64,000 nt of DNA from Pardosa pseudoannulata (lineage: Eukaryota > Arthropoda > Arachnida > Araneae > Lycosidae). The DNA lies in NCBI GenBank assembly GCA_032207245.1, contig CM063509.1, positions 63,457,844 through 63,521,843 of the forward strand, given 5' to 3'. The notes under the pieces were generated by a model. That model worked only from the letters and a program-made list of their open reading frames with translations, did no database searches and was not told the DNA's origin. The translations under genes were made by a program, and so were the position numbers. Each line of letters starts with the position of its first letter. Position 1 is the first letter of the stretch. Below are positions 25,195 through 39,117 of the stretch, piece by piece.

Positions 25195-26511
25195 TTCTTG
25201 GTTGATTGACGTTTTCAAATGCTTTTAATAATTTTAGGTTTGAATAACTCCTTTCATATTTCCTAAATGAAGATTATTTAATATTAATGTGAAGGAAAGA
25301 TCTACGTCTAACCAGAATTTTTTAAAAATACTTTAAATGCTTTAAGATTTTTTTTTATTCCATCCACTGTCTGTGAACATACATACCTACCTACTATAGT
25401 CTGTGTATTTTCAACGAGGATTTCAATGTCACATGTTATTGCTTCCCTAATCACCAGTAACTAAAGCAGCAACAAGGAAGCAGATGCATTGATTTTCAAC
25501 CCTTATAATGAGGTTGCATACCTTCTTAAAGAAATCTTTCCATTTTGTAAGTGTTACTATTTTGATAAAACATTAATCCATAAAAATATTATACAAAATA
25601 CTTAAGATTTTTAAGGCCTATTCAATTATTATAAAATCATAAAATAATACAGTAGAATTTGGAAGAAGAAATTTTATTATGATCTACAAAACTTTATTTA
25701 GAATCTAGTTATTAACATACAATTTAAATTTAAGTGATCTAAGCTTCATTCTTTAGAATGAATTAATAACTAAGAAATCTTTTTAAGTATAATAAATTTT
25801 AAAAAAATCATACAAATTTGAAGAAAAGTAGATAGAAATTGCAACTTAGTATATTTAGCTAAATGTTTAATTATCTGAGCAATTTTAATTTGTTCTATAA
25901 ATAATACAACTATGTATACACAGAAAAAACAATTAGGTTTCTCTATTCAGTAGAAATGTTTAAATCTTACACACAGGAATATAAAATACAATTTTAAATT
26001 CTTCTGTTAAAAGAGATAAATTTCTTGATTTTATAAAAGAGGAATCAGATAGGAAGTAACACAAATTTTGTATAAATTTATGAAGTATTCAAAGATCAGT
26101 CTGAGCAGATGCAATTTCATAGAGCACCAAGACCTATAGGAAGTGAGAAAAAAGGGTAAAGTCAATCCTCAACTCTCATTAACATAGTTATACTTTGTAA
26201 TTGGTAACCTTGAACTGCTCATTGAAAATACACCAATTATAGCCCTGGCCATGACCCTACAACCAGACTCCAAGATCTTTACATCTTATCTTAACACAGT
26301 TAAATTGTCTTAAGTGACAATTAATTTAATTACCATATGTTTGTTCGCTATTTATCTACTGTTAGCTTTATTCGACAATGTTAAGATGCTAATATTCAGA
26401 AGGAAGATTTCTCTCCTTAGACCATTTACTTCCAGAGTGTTTTCCAAAACAAACTGATAAACATGGTAGGGGTTATTATTTAATACTCTTTAAAGAGAAG
26501 ATTACAATTTA

Positions 26512-27259
26512 CAGGGAATCTGCCAAAATAAAATTTTTCTAATCCATGAGTTTTCATAACTTTAAAAAGCTTTCGTTAAAGTATATATGAATAAAACTTC
26601 TGATGTACATACAAATAAAATAAATGCTTTTAGAGAAATTACAGGAATTTTATCATAAAAAAACTATAAACTTACTTTATAAGTGTTAATAAACTCACAT
26701 AAAAATAAATTGTTGTATCTACATACCTAAGTTTAATCATATAGCAATTTTTCAATCAAAATGTTTCCAATTTGAATTCAGGGTACTTTGGTATTATCCA
26801 GATGACCATGAATAATAGCCAAATATAACCCTATAATGTTTATATACAATATCCCTAGAGATAAACTTATATTTTGTGCAAAAATCTTAACTAATTTTTA
26901 TTAAAAAATAATTATTACTATATTAATAAAATTTTAATCTACAATTTAAGGAAAAACCAGAATAATATACATTTACCCGCCCATTAAGCTTTCTTGCTTT
27001 AAGTTTCCTTGGTGAACAAATTTTAGTTGGCAATAGGGTCAATAGGATAATACATAAATACCAAACTCAGTAATTTCAGTCAAATGACAAGTAAAAATAG
27101 AACTAAACAATTCAATGCATTTTTTTTTTTTAATCAGCAGTTTAGCAGATCCATGACTTTTACTCACTTAACTTGAAAAATCAAGACTTTCCATGACAAA
27201 ATTAATCCATTGTCTAAATCCATGATTTTCCATGACTTTCCAGGTGTGTGGAAACCATG
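26512..27259. mobile_element. hAT-like non-autonomous element, copy B
   Basis: Starts CAGGGAATCTGCC, ends GTGGAAACCATG, flanked by AATTTA (26506-26511, 27260-27265). Lies in unit 1 of the segmental duplication. Confidence 0.8.
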
Positions 27260-28648
27260 AATTTAGCACAAGTATGTTAAAAAACAGAAAAGCATTGTGA
27301 TTAACTTACACAAGTAATTTACAGACCAGGTTCCTGTCTCAGTGAAATGGTGAAAAATCTACTCATTTTTATGTGAACCTAAATTTAGTGTTAAATCTGG
27401 TTCTTTGAGCAAAGTACCTGTTTTGTGATTGTGAAAATAAAGGCCTGTTTTTATGGAAACATACAAATTTACAAATGTGAAATTAGTACTACATTAAAAT
27501 TCAATTTTAGAGAAAGTCTTAATGTTTTAAAAAATATACTTATGCAGCTATAATTTTTATAAATAAGCATTACATTATCAAAGGAAATAAGTTTTACAAA
27601 GACAAATAGATATAGAAATAAATGACTTACAAAACAGGACTAATAATTTCCAAGAATACTGTATCTGAGACTTAAGAAATTTTAGATTTTAGAAGGATTT
27701 GTTTTTAAAATAAAATTTTTGTGAAGGATCTGTTTTTAAAATAAGATCTTTTGTAATGGGTTGATATTAACGATAAAATGTTTAGGGATGGATCTATTAT
27801 TGGTTCCAAATTTTGTCTAAATAGTCCTATACAACACATCTAGATATGCATAATACTTTAAATCTTTTAATTTTGCTAATGCTTGATGCTAATTCTACTG
27901 AAATACTGAAGAAACTCATTTTATTGAGCTCTTAGACTTGTCACAAAAAAAACTCATTTATTTATAAACAAAATTAAATAAATTTGGCAAAAATTGCAAT
28001 AACGGAACAAGATTAGCATCAATATCTTAAACAATTTTTTAACAGCCAACCCTCTATGAAAACTCACAGCAAGAAGGATTTTAGAATAATCAATACATAA
28101 AAATGACAAAATCTTTTAAACAATATCCTTTTATGTTACAGAAATTTCAATTTAGGTGGCATGGTTAAAAGTACATATGCTTGTAATGTACATCCATGTA
28201 AAACAGCAATTGTACCATTTGAAATAATAAGACAGGTATGAAAATTTCACTGTTTGTATAAATTTTATGAAGAAAAAAGTCCCCAATTGTATACTGTTAA
28301 TACCAGTATTTTGATATACCTTGATTACTGTTTTTTAATAAGAATACAAAAAGTCTAATTTGAGAATATATTTTGAAACTAAATTGAAAAAAATTCAATT
28401 TTACATTATAACTAAATACAAATTGGTATTAATTTTATACTTATTTAATATTCAAACAAATAATTCTTACCATATGTTTGTTCGCTATTTATCTACTGTT
28501 AGCTTTATTCGACAATGTTAAGATGCTAATATTCAGAAGGAAGATTTCTCTCCTTAGACCATTTACTTCCAGAGTGTTTTCCAAAACAAACTGATAAACA
28601 TGGTAGGGGTTATTATTTAATAGGCTTTAAAGATAAGATTACAATTTA

Positions 28649-29431
28649 CAGGGTATCTGCCAAAATAAAATTTTTCTAATCCATGACTTTTCATGACTTT
28701 CCCTGATTTAGCAGATCATTTTCCATGACTTTAAAAAGCTTTCGTTAAAGTATATATGAATAAAACTTCTGATGTACATACAAATAAAATAAATGCTTTT
28801 AGAGAAATTACAGGAAGTTTATCATAAAAAACCCATAAACTTACTTTATAAGTGTTAATAAACTCACATAAAAATAAATTGTTGTATCTACATACCTAAG
28901 TTTAATCATATAGTAATTTTTCAATCAAAATGTTTCCAATTTGAATTCAGGGTACTTTGGTATTATCCGGGTGACCATGAATAATAGCCAAATATAACCC
29001 TATAATGTTTATATACAATATCCCTAGAGATAAACTTATATTTTGTGAAAAATCTTAACCCATTTTTATTAAAAATAATTATTACTATATTAATAAAATT
29101 TTAATCTACAATTTAAGAAAAAACCAGAATAATATACATTTACCCACCCAATAAGCTTTCTTGCTTTAAGTTTCCTTGGTGAACAAATTTTAGTTGGCAA
29201 TAGGGTCAATAGGATAATACATAAATACCCAACTCAGTAATTTCAGTCAAATGACAAGTAAAAATAGAATTAAACAATTCAATGCATTTTTTTAATCGGT
29301 AGTTTAGCGGATCTATGACTTTCCATGACTTTTACTCATTTTACTTGAAAAATCAAGACTTTCCATGACAAAATTAATCCATTGTCTAAATCCATGATTT
29401 TCCATGACTTTCCAGGTGCGCAGAAACCATG
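28649..29431. mobile_element. hAT-like non-autonomous element, copy C
   Basis: Starts CAGGGTATCTGCC, ends CGCAGAAACCATG, flanked by AATTTA. It is the duplicate of copy B in unit 2, so it is not an independent insertion. It retains a TTTCCCTGATTTAGCAG stretch that copy B has lost. Confidence 0.8.
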
Positions 29432-30638
29432 AATTTAGCACAGGTATGTTAAAAAACAGAAAAGCATTGTGATCAACTTACACAAGTAATTTACAGACCA
29501 GGTTCCTGTCTCAGTGAAATGGTGAAAAATCTACTCATTTTTATATGAACCTAAAATTAGTGTTAAATCTGGTTCTTTGAGCAAAGTACCTGTTTTGTGA
29601 ATGTGAAAATAAAGGCCTGTTTTTATGGAAACTTACAAATTTACAAATGTGAAATTAGTACTACATTAAAATTCAATTTTAGAGAAAGTCTTAATGTTTT
29701 AAAAAATATATTTATGCAGCTATAATTTTTATAAATAAGCATTACATTATCAAAGGAAATAAGTTTTACAAAGACAAATAAATATAGAAATAAATGACTT
29801 ATAAAACAGGATTAATAATTTCCAAGAATACTGTATCTGAGACTTAGTAAGTTTTAGATTTTAGAAGGATTTGTTTTTAAAATGAAATTTTTGTGAAGGA
29901 TCTGTTTTTAAAATAAGATCTTTTGTAAAGGGTTGATATTAACAATAAAATGTTTAAGGATGAGTCTGTTATTGGCCCCAAATTTTTTTCTAAACAGTCC
30001 TATACAACACATCTAGATATGCAAAATACTTTAAAACTTTTAACTTTTCTAATGCTTCATGCTAATTCTACTGAAATACTGAAGAAACTAATTTTATTGA
30101 GCTCTTAGACTTGTCACAAAAAAACTCATTTATTTATAAACAAAATTAAATAAATTTGGCAAAAATTGCAATAACGGAACAAGATTAGCATCAATATCTT
30201 AAACAATTTTTTAACAGCCAACCCTCTATGAAAACTCACAGCAAGAAGGATTTTAGAATAATCAATGCATAAAAAAATGACAAAATTTTTTAAACTATCA
30301 TTTTATGTTAACAGAAATTTCCATTTAGGTGGCATGGTTAAAAGTACATATGCTTGCAATGCACATCCATGTAAAACAGCAATTGTACCATTTGAAATAG
30401 TAAGACAGGCATAAAAATTTCACTGTCTAAATTTTATGAAGATAAAAGCCCCCAATTGTATACTGTTAATACCAGTATACTTTGATATACCTTGATTATT
30501 GTTTTTTAATAAGAATACAAAAAGTCTAATTTGAGAATATATTTTGAAACTAAATTGAAAAAAATTCAATTTTACATTATAACTTAATACAAATTGGTAT
30601 TAATTTTATACTTATTTAATATTCAAACAAATAATTCT

Positions 30639-32276
30639 TTATTATAAGTCAATAAACTGAAACTATAGATCTTGTTTAATGAAGCAGTTAATATATATTT
30701 GAAACAAAAATTTAGTACAGAGGCAAAATTTAGCTTTGACACAATATACATAAATTTTCTTTTATTTTTCTGCTTAAAAAATCAACAGCATACAGTAATG
30801 GCACATAAATTTAAATACAAAAAAATGGTTTAGAAAGGGGAAAAGGGGGAGAAGCAGAAACCAACAAAGACATAAAAAAGAACGTGCAGTCACACAAATT
30901 GGGATGGGCACAGGTATTTTAAATTACCAATTGAAGAAATAATCTTTATAAACATGTAAGCTCAAACATCATATACTTAAACTACTATTACATAACAACA
31001 TAATGTTAATAATCTTCAGAAATGCTTAGCACATAATATAAAGCAAATATGAAAACTTTCAAATCAAGAAAAATAACTATTGCTAAAGCTAGTAAAATCA
31101 AATCATCTTACATCTTTAATAACTGACCTAAGAGCCTTTAAGTTAGACTACAAAAATTTCTTCTCAAAATTTAAAGTAGTTGTAAATTAGTTTGATTAAA
31201 ATCATAAATCTTTTTAATTCAAACATGTGTCTCATTTAAAAATTGGCCAACACTATTTTACAAACAAAACAAACAAGATTACATAAAATTAATACAAAAT
31301 TAAAAATTTATCATATGAACAATTTAAGCCAAAAATATGAAGGACAAAAATAAGCAATAAAAGACTCTTTTAACCACTTAACAGCTTAAAAAATAAAGTG
31401 CCCAAAAATAAGCACATTTTTTTAAGTAATTTTGTACTCCATTCATTTCCGTAAATTAAAATTTGCAGCCAAAAATGTTACAAGTACTATATTAATTTAT
31501 TTTAAATTTCAATTGAAGCATAATTTAAAAAAAAAAAAGTTTTATTCAAAGTCAGCTTTTATCAAACAACTAGCTGAACTAGAAGAAGCACATTAAAGAA
31601 ATGGGTGTCAAAAGAGCAGTATTTTTTTTTTTTTTCAGGAACTTATATAATCTCATTTAGACTATTTAAACATTAATTCATCACCAGTGAAGTCTGACAA
31701 TTAACTTTTACACCTGCCAGAATCATTTAAAGAAACTTCTGATACACTATCTGATCCAATATCAAATTAAACTAAGAAAAAATTTATAAAAGAAAGCCAA
31801 ATTATATTATGTTCAATTTATATATATGACTAATTTTGTACCATATCTGAGAAATCAGGATATGACACTAAAACATTGAAAAAACAATGGAAATGGCATT
31901 ACAAATGACACTAAACAGTTATTTAATGACAATATTAAATATTTAAAATTACTTCTTTTGAACTACATTTACTGTTGCATATTTTGCTATCTTTATAACA
32001 CAAAAACTGAGAGTTTCTTATACTCAAAATATCCATCTTATTCTTATTAGTCCAATCAAATAACACAGTCTTCAAGAATTGTGGTAGAGATTTCTTTTGA
32101 TTGCAGTCTAATTGTATTGCCTCTGCCCAATTGGGGCTAATCATGCCAAAGTAAAATTTTGTTTAGTTGTCTTAAAACAGGTGTAACCAGAAAGCTTTCC
32201 CCTTTGGACATCCAACAATTTGTACACTTACCCCAAAAACCTGGAAAAGGGTGAAAATCCAGTTTTACCAGGTTAA
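30639..32276. other. A-rich DNA, no gene recognised
   Basis: No convincing exon. Only short frames without splice context. Confidence 0.4.
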
Positions 32277-32290
32277 ACCCAGAGAGTTGG

Positions 32291-32464
32291 TTTTTGGTTT
32301 GGTTTTGGAGTGCTACGGTCTACTTTTTGCAACACGAGGGCTAATGAGACAGGGACCTACTGCTTAAAGCCGATTCTGAATGGCTACGAACATCCATGCC
32401 ATAGTGGGATTCGAACCCACGAACTCCAGAGGCCAGCACCCTAACCATTCGGCCATAGTTCGGC
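32291..32464 (-). mobile_element. tRNA-derived SINE (family 1), full length, inverted
   Basis: Same family as 1867-2043 on the minus strand: B box GGGTTCGAATCCCAC, GGCTTTAAGCAGTAGGTCCC, and an AACCAAAACC-type tail at the plus-strand left end. Perfect 14-bp duplications ACCCAGAGAGTTGG flank it (32277-32290, 32465-32478), indicating a recent insertion. Confidence 0.9.
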
Positions 32465-32478
32465 ACCCAGAGAGTTGG

Positions 32479-33300
32479 ATTATCTGTATTCTGTTTCAAG
32501 ACACTTCCTGTTACTCATTTTTCTTTTGTTTCAACATGAAATTGAATGAAACAGGTATTCTCAATGTGATACACTGAACTTTGCTCCTGTACATGCATTA
32601 ACAAAAAGCAGTAAAACCAAACCTTCAAACTGATTTACTCTGACTTTGCTATCTAAACATTGCTCACTGAATAAAAACAAAAAACCTGGCAAACCTGACA
32701 CCTCAGATGGAAAAATATGCTGCCCTAGCTGGGTACAGCAAATCAGAAAAAGACCTTTTTCATTTAAACAGTGTTCAGGCAAAACTGTTAAGTGGTTAAA
32801 ATTTATTTTAGAATACATTTCCCAAACAAATTTTATATTAAAGTATTAAACTACTTTTAAAACCAAAAGCTTAAAACTTCATATACAATTCACAAGTAAT
32901 TAATAAACTTGTTTAAGCAGTTCCCTTGACAATATTTTTTAATATTGTGCTCAGATACTTCAAGAAATGATTTAACATATGGCACTAGCTATTGACTTAG
33001 ATGTTAATAGCCATTTTTAAATAACACATGAATAATTTTACATACAAAATGCTGAAAATAGTTGCATGTAATTTGCTTTCCATATTCAGAAATTCTCTTA
33101 AACACAGTTTAACAAATCAAAAGTTTAAAAAAAAAACTATAAAAAGAATAATGGAATCAACACAACTACATATATTAGAATGCAATATGTATACAAAATA
33201 GTTTTATACAAATTATGGCAGTTTATTTTCTTTAGTGTCAGTTCTATTCATAGCAATACAACCCAATACTTTAAGTCTTTATATTTTAAAAAGAAAAATC
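32479..33300. other. no gene recognised
   Basis: Overlapping short frames on both strands at 32561-32849 have no recognisable homology or splice context. The rest is A-rich non-coding DNA. Confidence 0.35.
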
Positions 33301-33306
33301 TATATG

Positions 33307-34072
33307 CAGGGTATCTGCCAAAATAAAATTTTTCAAATCCATGACTTTTCATGACTTTCCCTGATTTAGCAGATCATTTTCAATGACTTTAAAAAGCTTT
33401 CGTTAAAGTATATATGAATAAAACTTCTGATGTACATACAAATAAAATATATGCTTTTAGAGAAATTACAGGAATTTCATCATAAAAAAACTATAAACTT
33501 ACTTTATAAGTGTTAATAAGCTCACATACATAAAAATAAATTGTTGTATCTACAAACCTAAGTTTAATCATATAGCAATTTTTCAATCAAAATGTTTGAA
33601 TTCAAGGTACTTTGGTATTATCCAGATGACCATGAATAATAGCCAAATATAACCCTATAATGTTTATATACAATATCCCAAGAGATAAGATTTTTGCACA
33701 AAATATAAGTTTAACTAATTTTTATTAAAAAATAATATATTAGTAAAATTTTAATCTACAATTTAAGAAAAAACCAGAATAATATACATTTACCCACCCA
33801 TTAAGCTTTCTTGCTTTGAGTTTCCTTGGTGAACAAATTTTACTTGGCAATATGGTCAATGGGATAATACATAAAATACCAAACTCAGTAACTTCAGCCA
33901 AATGACAAGTAAATACAGAATTAAACAATTCAATGCATTTTTTTAATCGGTAGTTTAGCGGATCCATAACTTTTACTCATTTTACTTGAAAAATCAAGAC
34001 TTTCCATGACCAAATTAATCCATTGTCTAAATCCATGATTTTCCCTCACTTTCCAGGTGCGCGGAAACCATG
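33307..34072. mobile_element. hAT-like non-autonomous element, copy D
   Basis: Starts CAGGGTATCTGCC, ends GCGCGGAAACCATG, flanked by perfect TATATG (33301-33306, 34073-34078). Third independent insertion supporting a 6-bp target duplication. A 75-codon minus-strand frame inside (33740-33967) is not a recognisable transposase. Confidence 0.82.
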
Positions 34073-34078
34073 TATATG

Positions 34079-35579
34079 GAAGAATTAGTAGGAAAAGAAC
34101 ACTGCAGGTAACCTTTTCTTACATAAGAGTTAAGCCAAATTTTTCAGCTTCAAGCCAATTTCAAACTTCATGCCAGCAATGATATTTCAACTCGTTATAA
34201 TCCAGTATTAATAGTAGCACCCTACCTTTTGACTATCATTCAACTACAATAGTCCAGGAAAATAAATTATACATGAAACATTTTGCGATACAAACTCCAT
34301 AACTTTTAAACCTTTTATCTATACAAAGATAGCTAAAGGTTATGAAATCATTTCCATATAAAAGAATTCTTTAAGTGCAATATATTTTTTATACCATAAA
34401 ACATAAAAGGAAATATTGAGCATAGTTTAAAAATGTTAAATCACAAAATTATCTACTGTAAAAGAATAACCCAAATAAACACAAACATTTTATAAACTTC
34501 TAAAATTTTTAGAATTTAAAGCTGAATAAATGATCTGTATATTTATTGTTCTTTCAAGACATGAATAATTAATCTAAACACTATAAAACTGACTGCATAC
34601 TGAACAAAGCAATTTAATATTTAAATACCTTAAAATAATCCAATTATTCATATCACAATGGTAGACCATAGTCAACGAGCTAAAAGTGATTCTTTTAATA
34701 CAGAGGTCATTTCAGTTGATAACAGGTCAAATCAGGCTAAATCAATATAAAAAAGTACATGAATTTCTATGATTTTCTCATGTCTTACATAAAAAGGAGT
34801 TCAATCCCAAATTCTAGCTTTTTATTAGGGAGAAAGAATTACAATTAATAAAAATTAATCAAATGTACAACTTTTACCTCTATCCCTTACATTATTAATT
34901 TGTTCAAGACCACCAGAAAAAGAAATACTTTCCTACGCCTGCCCATTTTTTTCTGTTAGGCTTAATGTCATTTAAAAATTCATAACTTCAATTTAATATA
35001 TTGAAATTTAGTTTACAAACCATGATAGTATCTGTATATACTGTAACAAGATTTGTCGTAATTAAAAAAACAATTATGAATATTACAGGAAATTGCTTTG
35101 TTTAAAAAAATGGTTTAATTTTAATAAACTTTATAGTTGAAAAAAATGAACATTATAAAATTTTAAGGAATTATCTGTAAAATTGTATTTTGCCAAAAAA
35201 TTACATAAATTCAACAAATTGAATAAATTATAACTCCAGGGATATCAGATCTTTCATATTGTCTTTCCATTCATTAGCATTTAATTGTTCTCACTATTAT
35301 TAAATAAATCAGTATCATTTGAATAGTTAGATTGACTGTCACTTGTATAAGAAAAATTACTTTCTTCCACTTATCTTTTTCATCCACCAATTAAAGATTT
35401 CGTTCTCACTTAAATATTTAACTCTTCATGCTCTGATAGCTAAAACAAAACTAAACCAAAATAAACAAAACACTATCTAACAAACTAATGCAGTTTTGTT
35501 TTTGTCAGTTGCAAAATTGCAACTGAGAATTCTACATCCACCTCTAACCATAATAAATATTCCATCCTTTTCTTTTCAG
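34079..35579. other. A-rich DNA, nothing recognised
   Basis: No exon or named repeat seen. Confidence 0.4.
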
Positions 35580-35756
35580 TCAAAATATAAACATCCAATG
35601 CTCAATAAATCACAGCCACTGGGAAGACTTGAACACATACTGTTGTTTGCCTGCTCAAAACTCCCTGATTCAGAAGGAAAAAAATACTCAGAACTGAAAG
35701 CATACATTAAAGATCAATACTCTATGGAAATTATTAAAAAAATTAATAGACTTTAA
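35580..35756 (+). CDS. possible orphan terminal exon, unknown protein
   Basis: A clean acceptor (CCATCCTTTTCTTTTCAG) is followed by 58 codons in phase 0 ending in TAA, with AATAAA at 35785-35790, only 29 nt after the stop. The peptide has ordinary charged, helical composition (contains PLGRLEHILLFACSKLPDSE and ends IKKINRL), unlike the low-complexity frames around it. I do not recognise the family and found no upstream partner exon. It could be the last exon of a plus-strand gene, a 5'-truncated retrocopy, or chance. Confidence 0.25.
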   Translation, partial: SKYKHPMLNKSQPLGRLEHILLFACSKLPDSEGKKYSELKAYIKDQYSMEIIKKINRL

Positions 35757-38700
35757 CTGCCATCTAGAATTGTTTAAAAATTAAAATAAAACGTTCCAAT
35801 TTGCAAACAAGCTGGTGTGTCTACAGGTCCTGAATTAAGAATTGCATTATCACATGCATGTGACCGTAATCACAGTCCTGATTAAACAGACAAGAAGTAA
35901 ACAAAAAAATATTTGGTACAGTTAAGCTTCAAAAGACCTTATTGTCAATTTTATTTTTTTTAAACATTAATAGTCAAATACAGAAATGAGGTGTTGTGCA
36001 AACGGTACAGAATGATAATTTGTGTATAAAATATATGAAATGCATATTTTATAAAATAACACAGAAATACAAATTATACACTTTTTTTTTCTTTTTTTGC
36101 GCAAACACTAAACTCTGAGACATAGCATAACAATACTAAATTAATAATAGTATTAAATAAATCAAAATAAACCAAGTCTCAAATAAAACAAAATAAAACA
36201 TATAATACAGAATAATTATCTGATACAAAAAAAAACTATATATATATTACATAGATTTTATTTCAAATAAGATACATTTTTGGTAATTCTTTCAAAGTAT
36301 TGACATAAGAATCTACAGATATAAAGTGTTATAGTTAATAACAAAAGTATAAAATTTTAATGAATATTAACAAACTAATTAAATAGTTTAAAAGAGGAAT
36401 TATGCAAAGAATGAAAATTTTGCCTAATACATAACACAGAAAATCTAACAATGTAATGAAAATATAACCGGGTAAAACAAGATACAAATAATAGAAGAAT
36501 TTAATGGTTTATCAAAAGGAACAAACAAATACTAATATTTTTTTTTTCCTAAGAAAAGGCACCTTAAGGTATTTAACATTTTTGATAATCACACCTATTG
36601 CTTCTCATTTTTTCATTCAAACCCAAAATCAATTATTTTATGAAGTCAAAAATAATAACAAATGTGTCTAAGAGGTATAAACCAGAGTAGATCACTGACA
36701 GTTAGCACATTAATACTTATTTTGGGGTGTATAGTTAATTAAAGAGTAATGAAATGGCGGAAGCATGTAAATATATCTAAACCAAAATGTTAAGTTGAAT
36801 TAAAAAGATATATTATCCAATAACAAGATAAAAATTTGCAAAGATATTTTTTCTTCCTTTAATTTTTCATATGATTTTGTTTTACTAAGGAAAAATTAAC
36901 CAACTTATTGCTCTAACAATTAGAACAAAAATACTTAATATTTATTTATCCCAGTAAAATTCACAAAGTGAATCATGAATAAAATATTAATTTTTAAAGA
37001 AATACAAATTATATGTAATAGTTTTGTCATTTTGACATTTATCATCCTTCCTAATGAATAATTTTTTTTAAATTCAGTTTGTATTACACAATTAAAATTT
37101 TGTCCATTATTGGTAAAATACATCAATCCAATTTTTAAACTTAAATATTTTAGAATTTAAAGCAAATAAAATAAACCTTTAAAAACAAGTAAAAATAATT
37201 TAATCTCTTTTTTCTTTTCTTGTTCATCCCTGCACTAACAGTCTAAAGCATTGTGAATGTAAATAAATAAAAGAATCAGATGGCATAAGAAACCTTTCCC
37301 TAAAATACACTGAATAACTAACATATATATAATACAAGAATATATATATATGACTAGAATGCACACCACTTGAATAAGTATATAACATAATTTATTTTAT
37401 TCTACAAATTTTCTAAATAAAATAACAAATTTACTGAGTTAAAAGATTTAAATAAATCAGATGTTGTATTACAGGAGAAAAATAAACAACAAAATGCAAA
37501 ACTACAGTGAATCACTTCCCCATGAGAGAGAAATTGGCAGAACTATATAACTAAGCAGCAAAAACAGATGATACATTTTAACCATTTTAGCAACATGTCT
37601 CTAAAGAAAGTAAATTTCAATTTTGAACGCATTAGAAGTATTTTATATATTTATTTTATAAAATATTTCTTTATAAAAGAAATTTTAAGTGCAGTACAGT
37701 AAAAAATGTTCTCTTTTAAAAACATATTAATGTGCATAAAATTAATAGACAAATTTCAATTACTCAAACATAAATATAATTAATTTAATGGCACTGTGAA
37801 GTAATAATTCAAACCACTGAAATTTTTCTTGAAGATTTTTATACCTTTTCCTTATTTAGATTACCTTTTTTTTTAAGAAATCATAAATAATTAAACATTT
37901 ATAAATGTATATCATAAAAACAAATTTTTAAATTATTTTTTAGTTGAAGGATATGACTACTGTCTGAAAACTTTTAATTTTTAAGAAATATTACTTGAAT
38001 CTAATGAATGGAAGAAAATAAATTAATCTGAATGCTTTGTTATAAAACTAGGAAAAAAAACATTTCCCGATAAATAAAACTTAAGTAATTTTCTATGTGT
38101 AAGTTTCTCAAAAAGTTGTATTTAATGAAACTTTCTGTATACATTTAAAACATATATATATATATATATAAATTAAAACTATGTGCATTTTGAAATTGGG
38201 ATTGGTGTATTCCAACTACTAAATTACAGAAAGAAAAAAAAAAGGGGGTGGGGGGAAAGGTGAAAAAAGTCTGAGACTTGAATAAAAATAAACACATCTC
38301 CAACACCCTAAGAGTGCCAAGAAAAACATAAAGATGAAGAATATATAAATATTTTTTATCTATATTTGCAAAGCGTGTATAAAACAGCATGGAACTTTAC
38401 ATTCTATAATTTACCTACTTTTACATCACTTAAATACAAAGCATGAAATAATTAAATTTGATTTAATGCACATAGGCTTCCCATTTTAAAACATAAATAT
38501 CTAAAACGATGCAAAAACACATGCATAGGACCTTCTGTAGTTCATTAAAACAAAACAAAAGGGTGCAAGTGCAAACACTGTTCATAAATAGATGTATAAC
38601 TAAAAGAATCGAAACATTAAGCAAAAAATATTATCATCCAAAAATTGAAAAAGGAGCATTCTAAAAAATTATACAAACTGATTAAAATAGAAGTTAAAGA

Positions 38701-39109
38701 TATTAAAAACACAAATGTAAGCTACAAGTGACAATTATCTGTCATTTATTACAATTACTCTTCTTATACGACATGATTTGATAAATAAATGGCTGCATAA
38801 AGCATTCATGACGCTATACCACAAATTGCTCTCAACTTTGATCATTTTCAGGGGTAGGGAGTCTCTGGGTTCACACCTTTCTCCCACTTACTAACTATCC
38901 AGTAAAAAAAACATAGACATATCAATAAAGCACATTCTTTGCTTGTACAGAAAGATATTTCAGGAAACTGTCAGTATTCAAAACCAGCCTCTCAACTTTC
39001 AAACTGTTACAAATTACTGGAATGGAATAACATAAAAACTAGCATTTTTAAAACCCAAAAATTTAATTTTAGTTAACACATGCCATGTGATGATAATACA
39101 TCAGTTATA
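35757..39109. other. strongly A-rich DNA, no gene recognised
   Basis: The plus strand is visibly A-rich throughout. Only short AT tracts (TA run near 38150-38170) and short meaningless frames occur. Confidence 0.4.
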
Positions 39110-39117
39110 TTTTATAC

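Larger units (their letters stand above)
26331..30638 (+). repeat. tandem segmental duplication, about 2.14 kb x 2
   Basis: Unit 1 is 26331-28467 and unit 2 is 28468-30638. Both start TACCATATGTTTGTTCGC and end AACAAATAATTCTT. They stay collinear through the hAT-like element and through downstream words such as AAGCATTACATTATCAAAGG and GGTGGCATGGTTAAAAG. Small indels and scattered substitutions separate them. The transposon inside each copy has the same flanking duplication, so it inserted before the segment was duplicated. Confidence 0.92.

Noticed and set aside
33740..33967. Transposase fragment in the hAT-like element copy D
   Set aside because: The 75-aa frame lacks recognisable hAT transposase motifs and is broken in the other copies.
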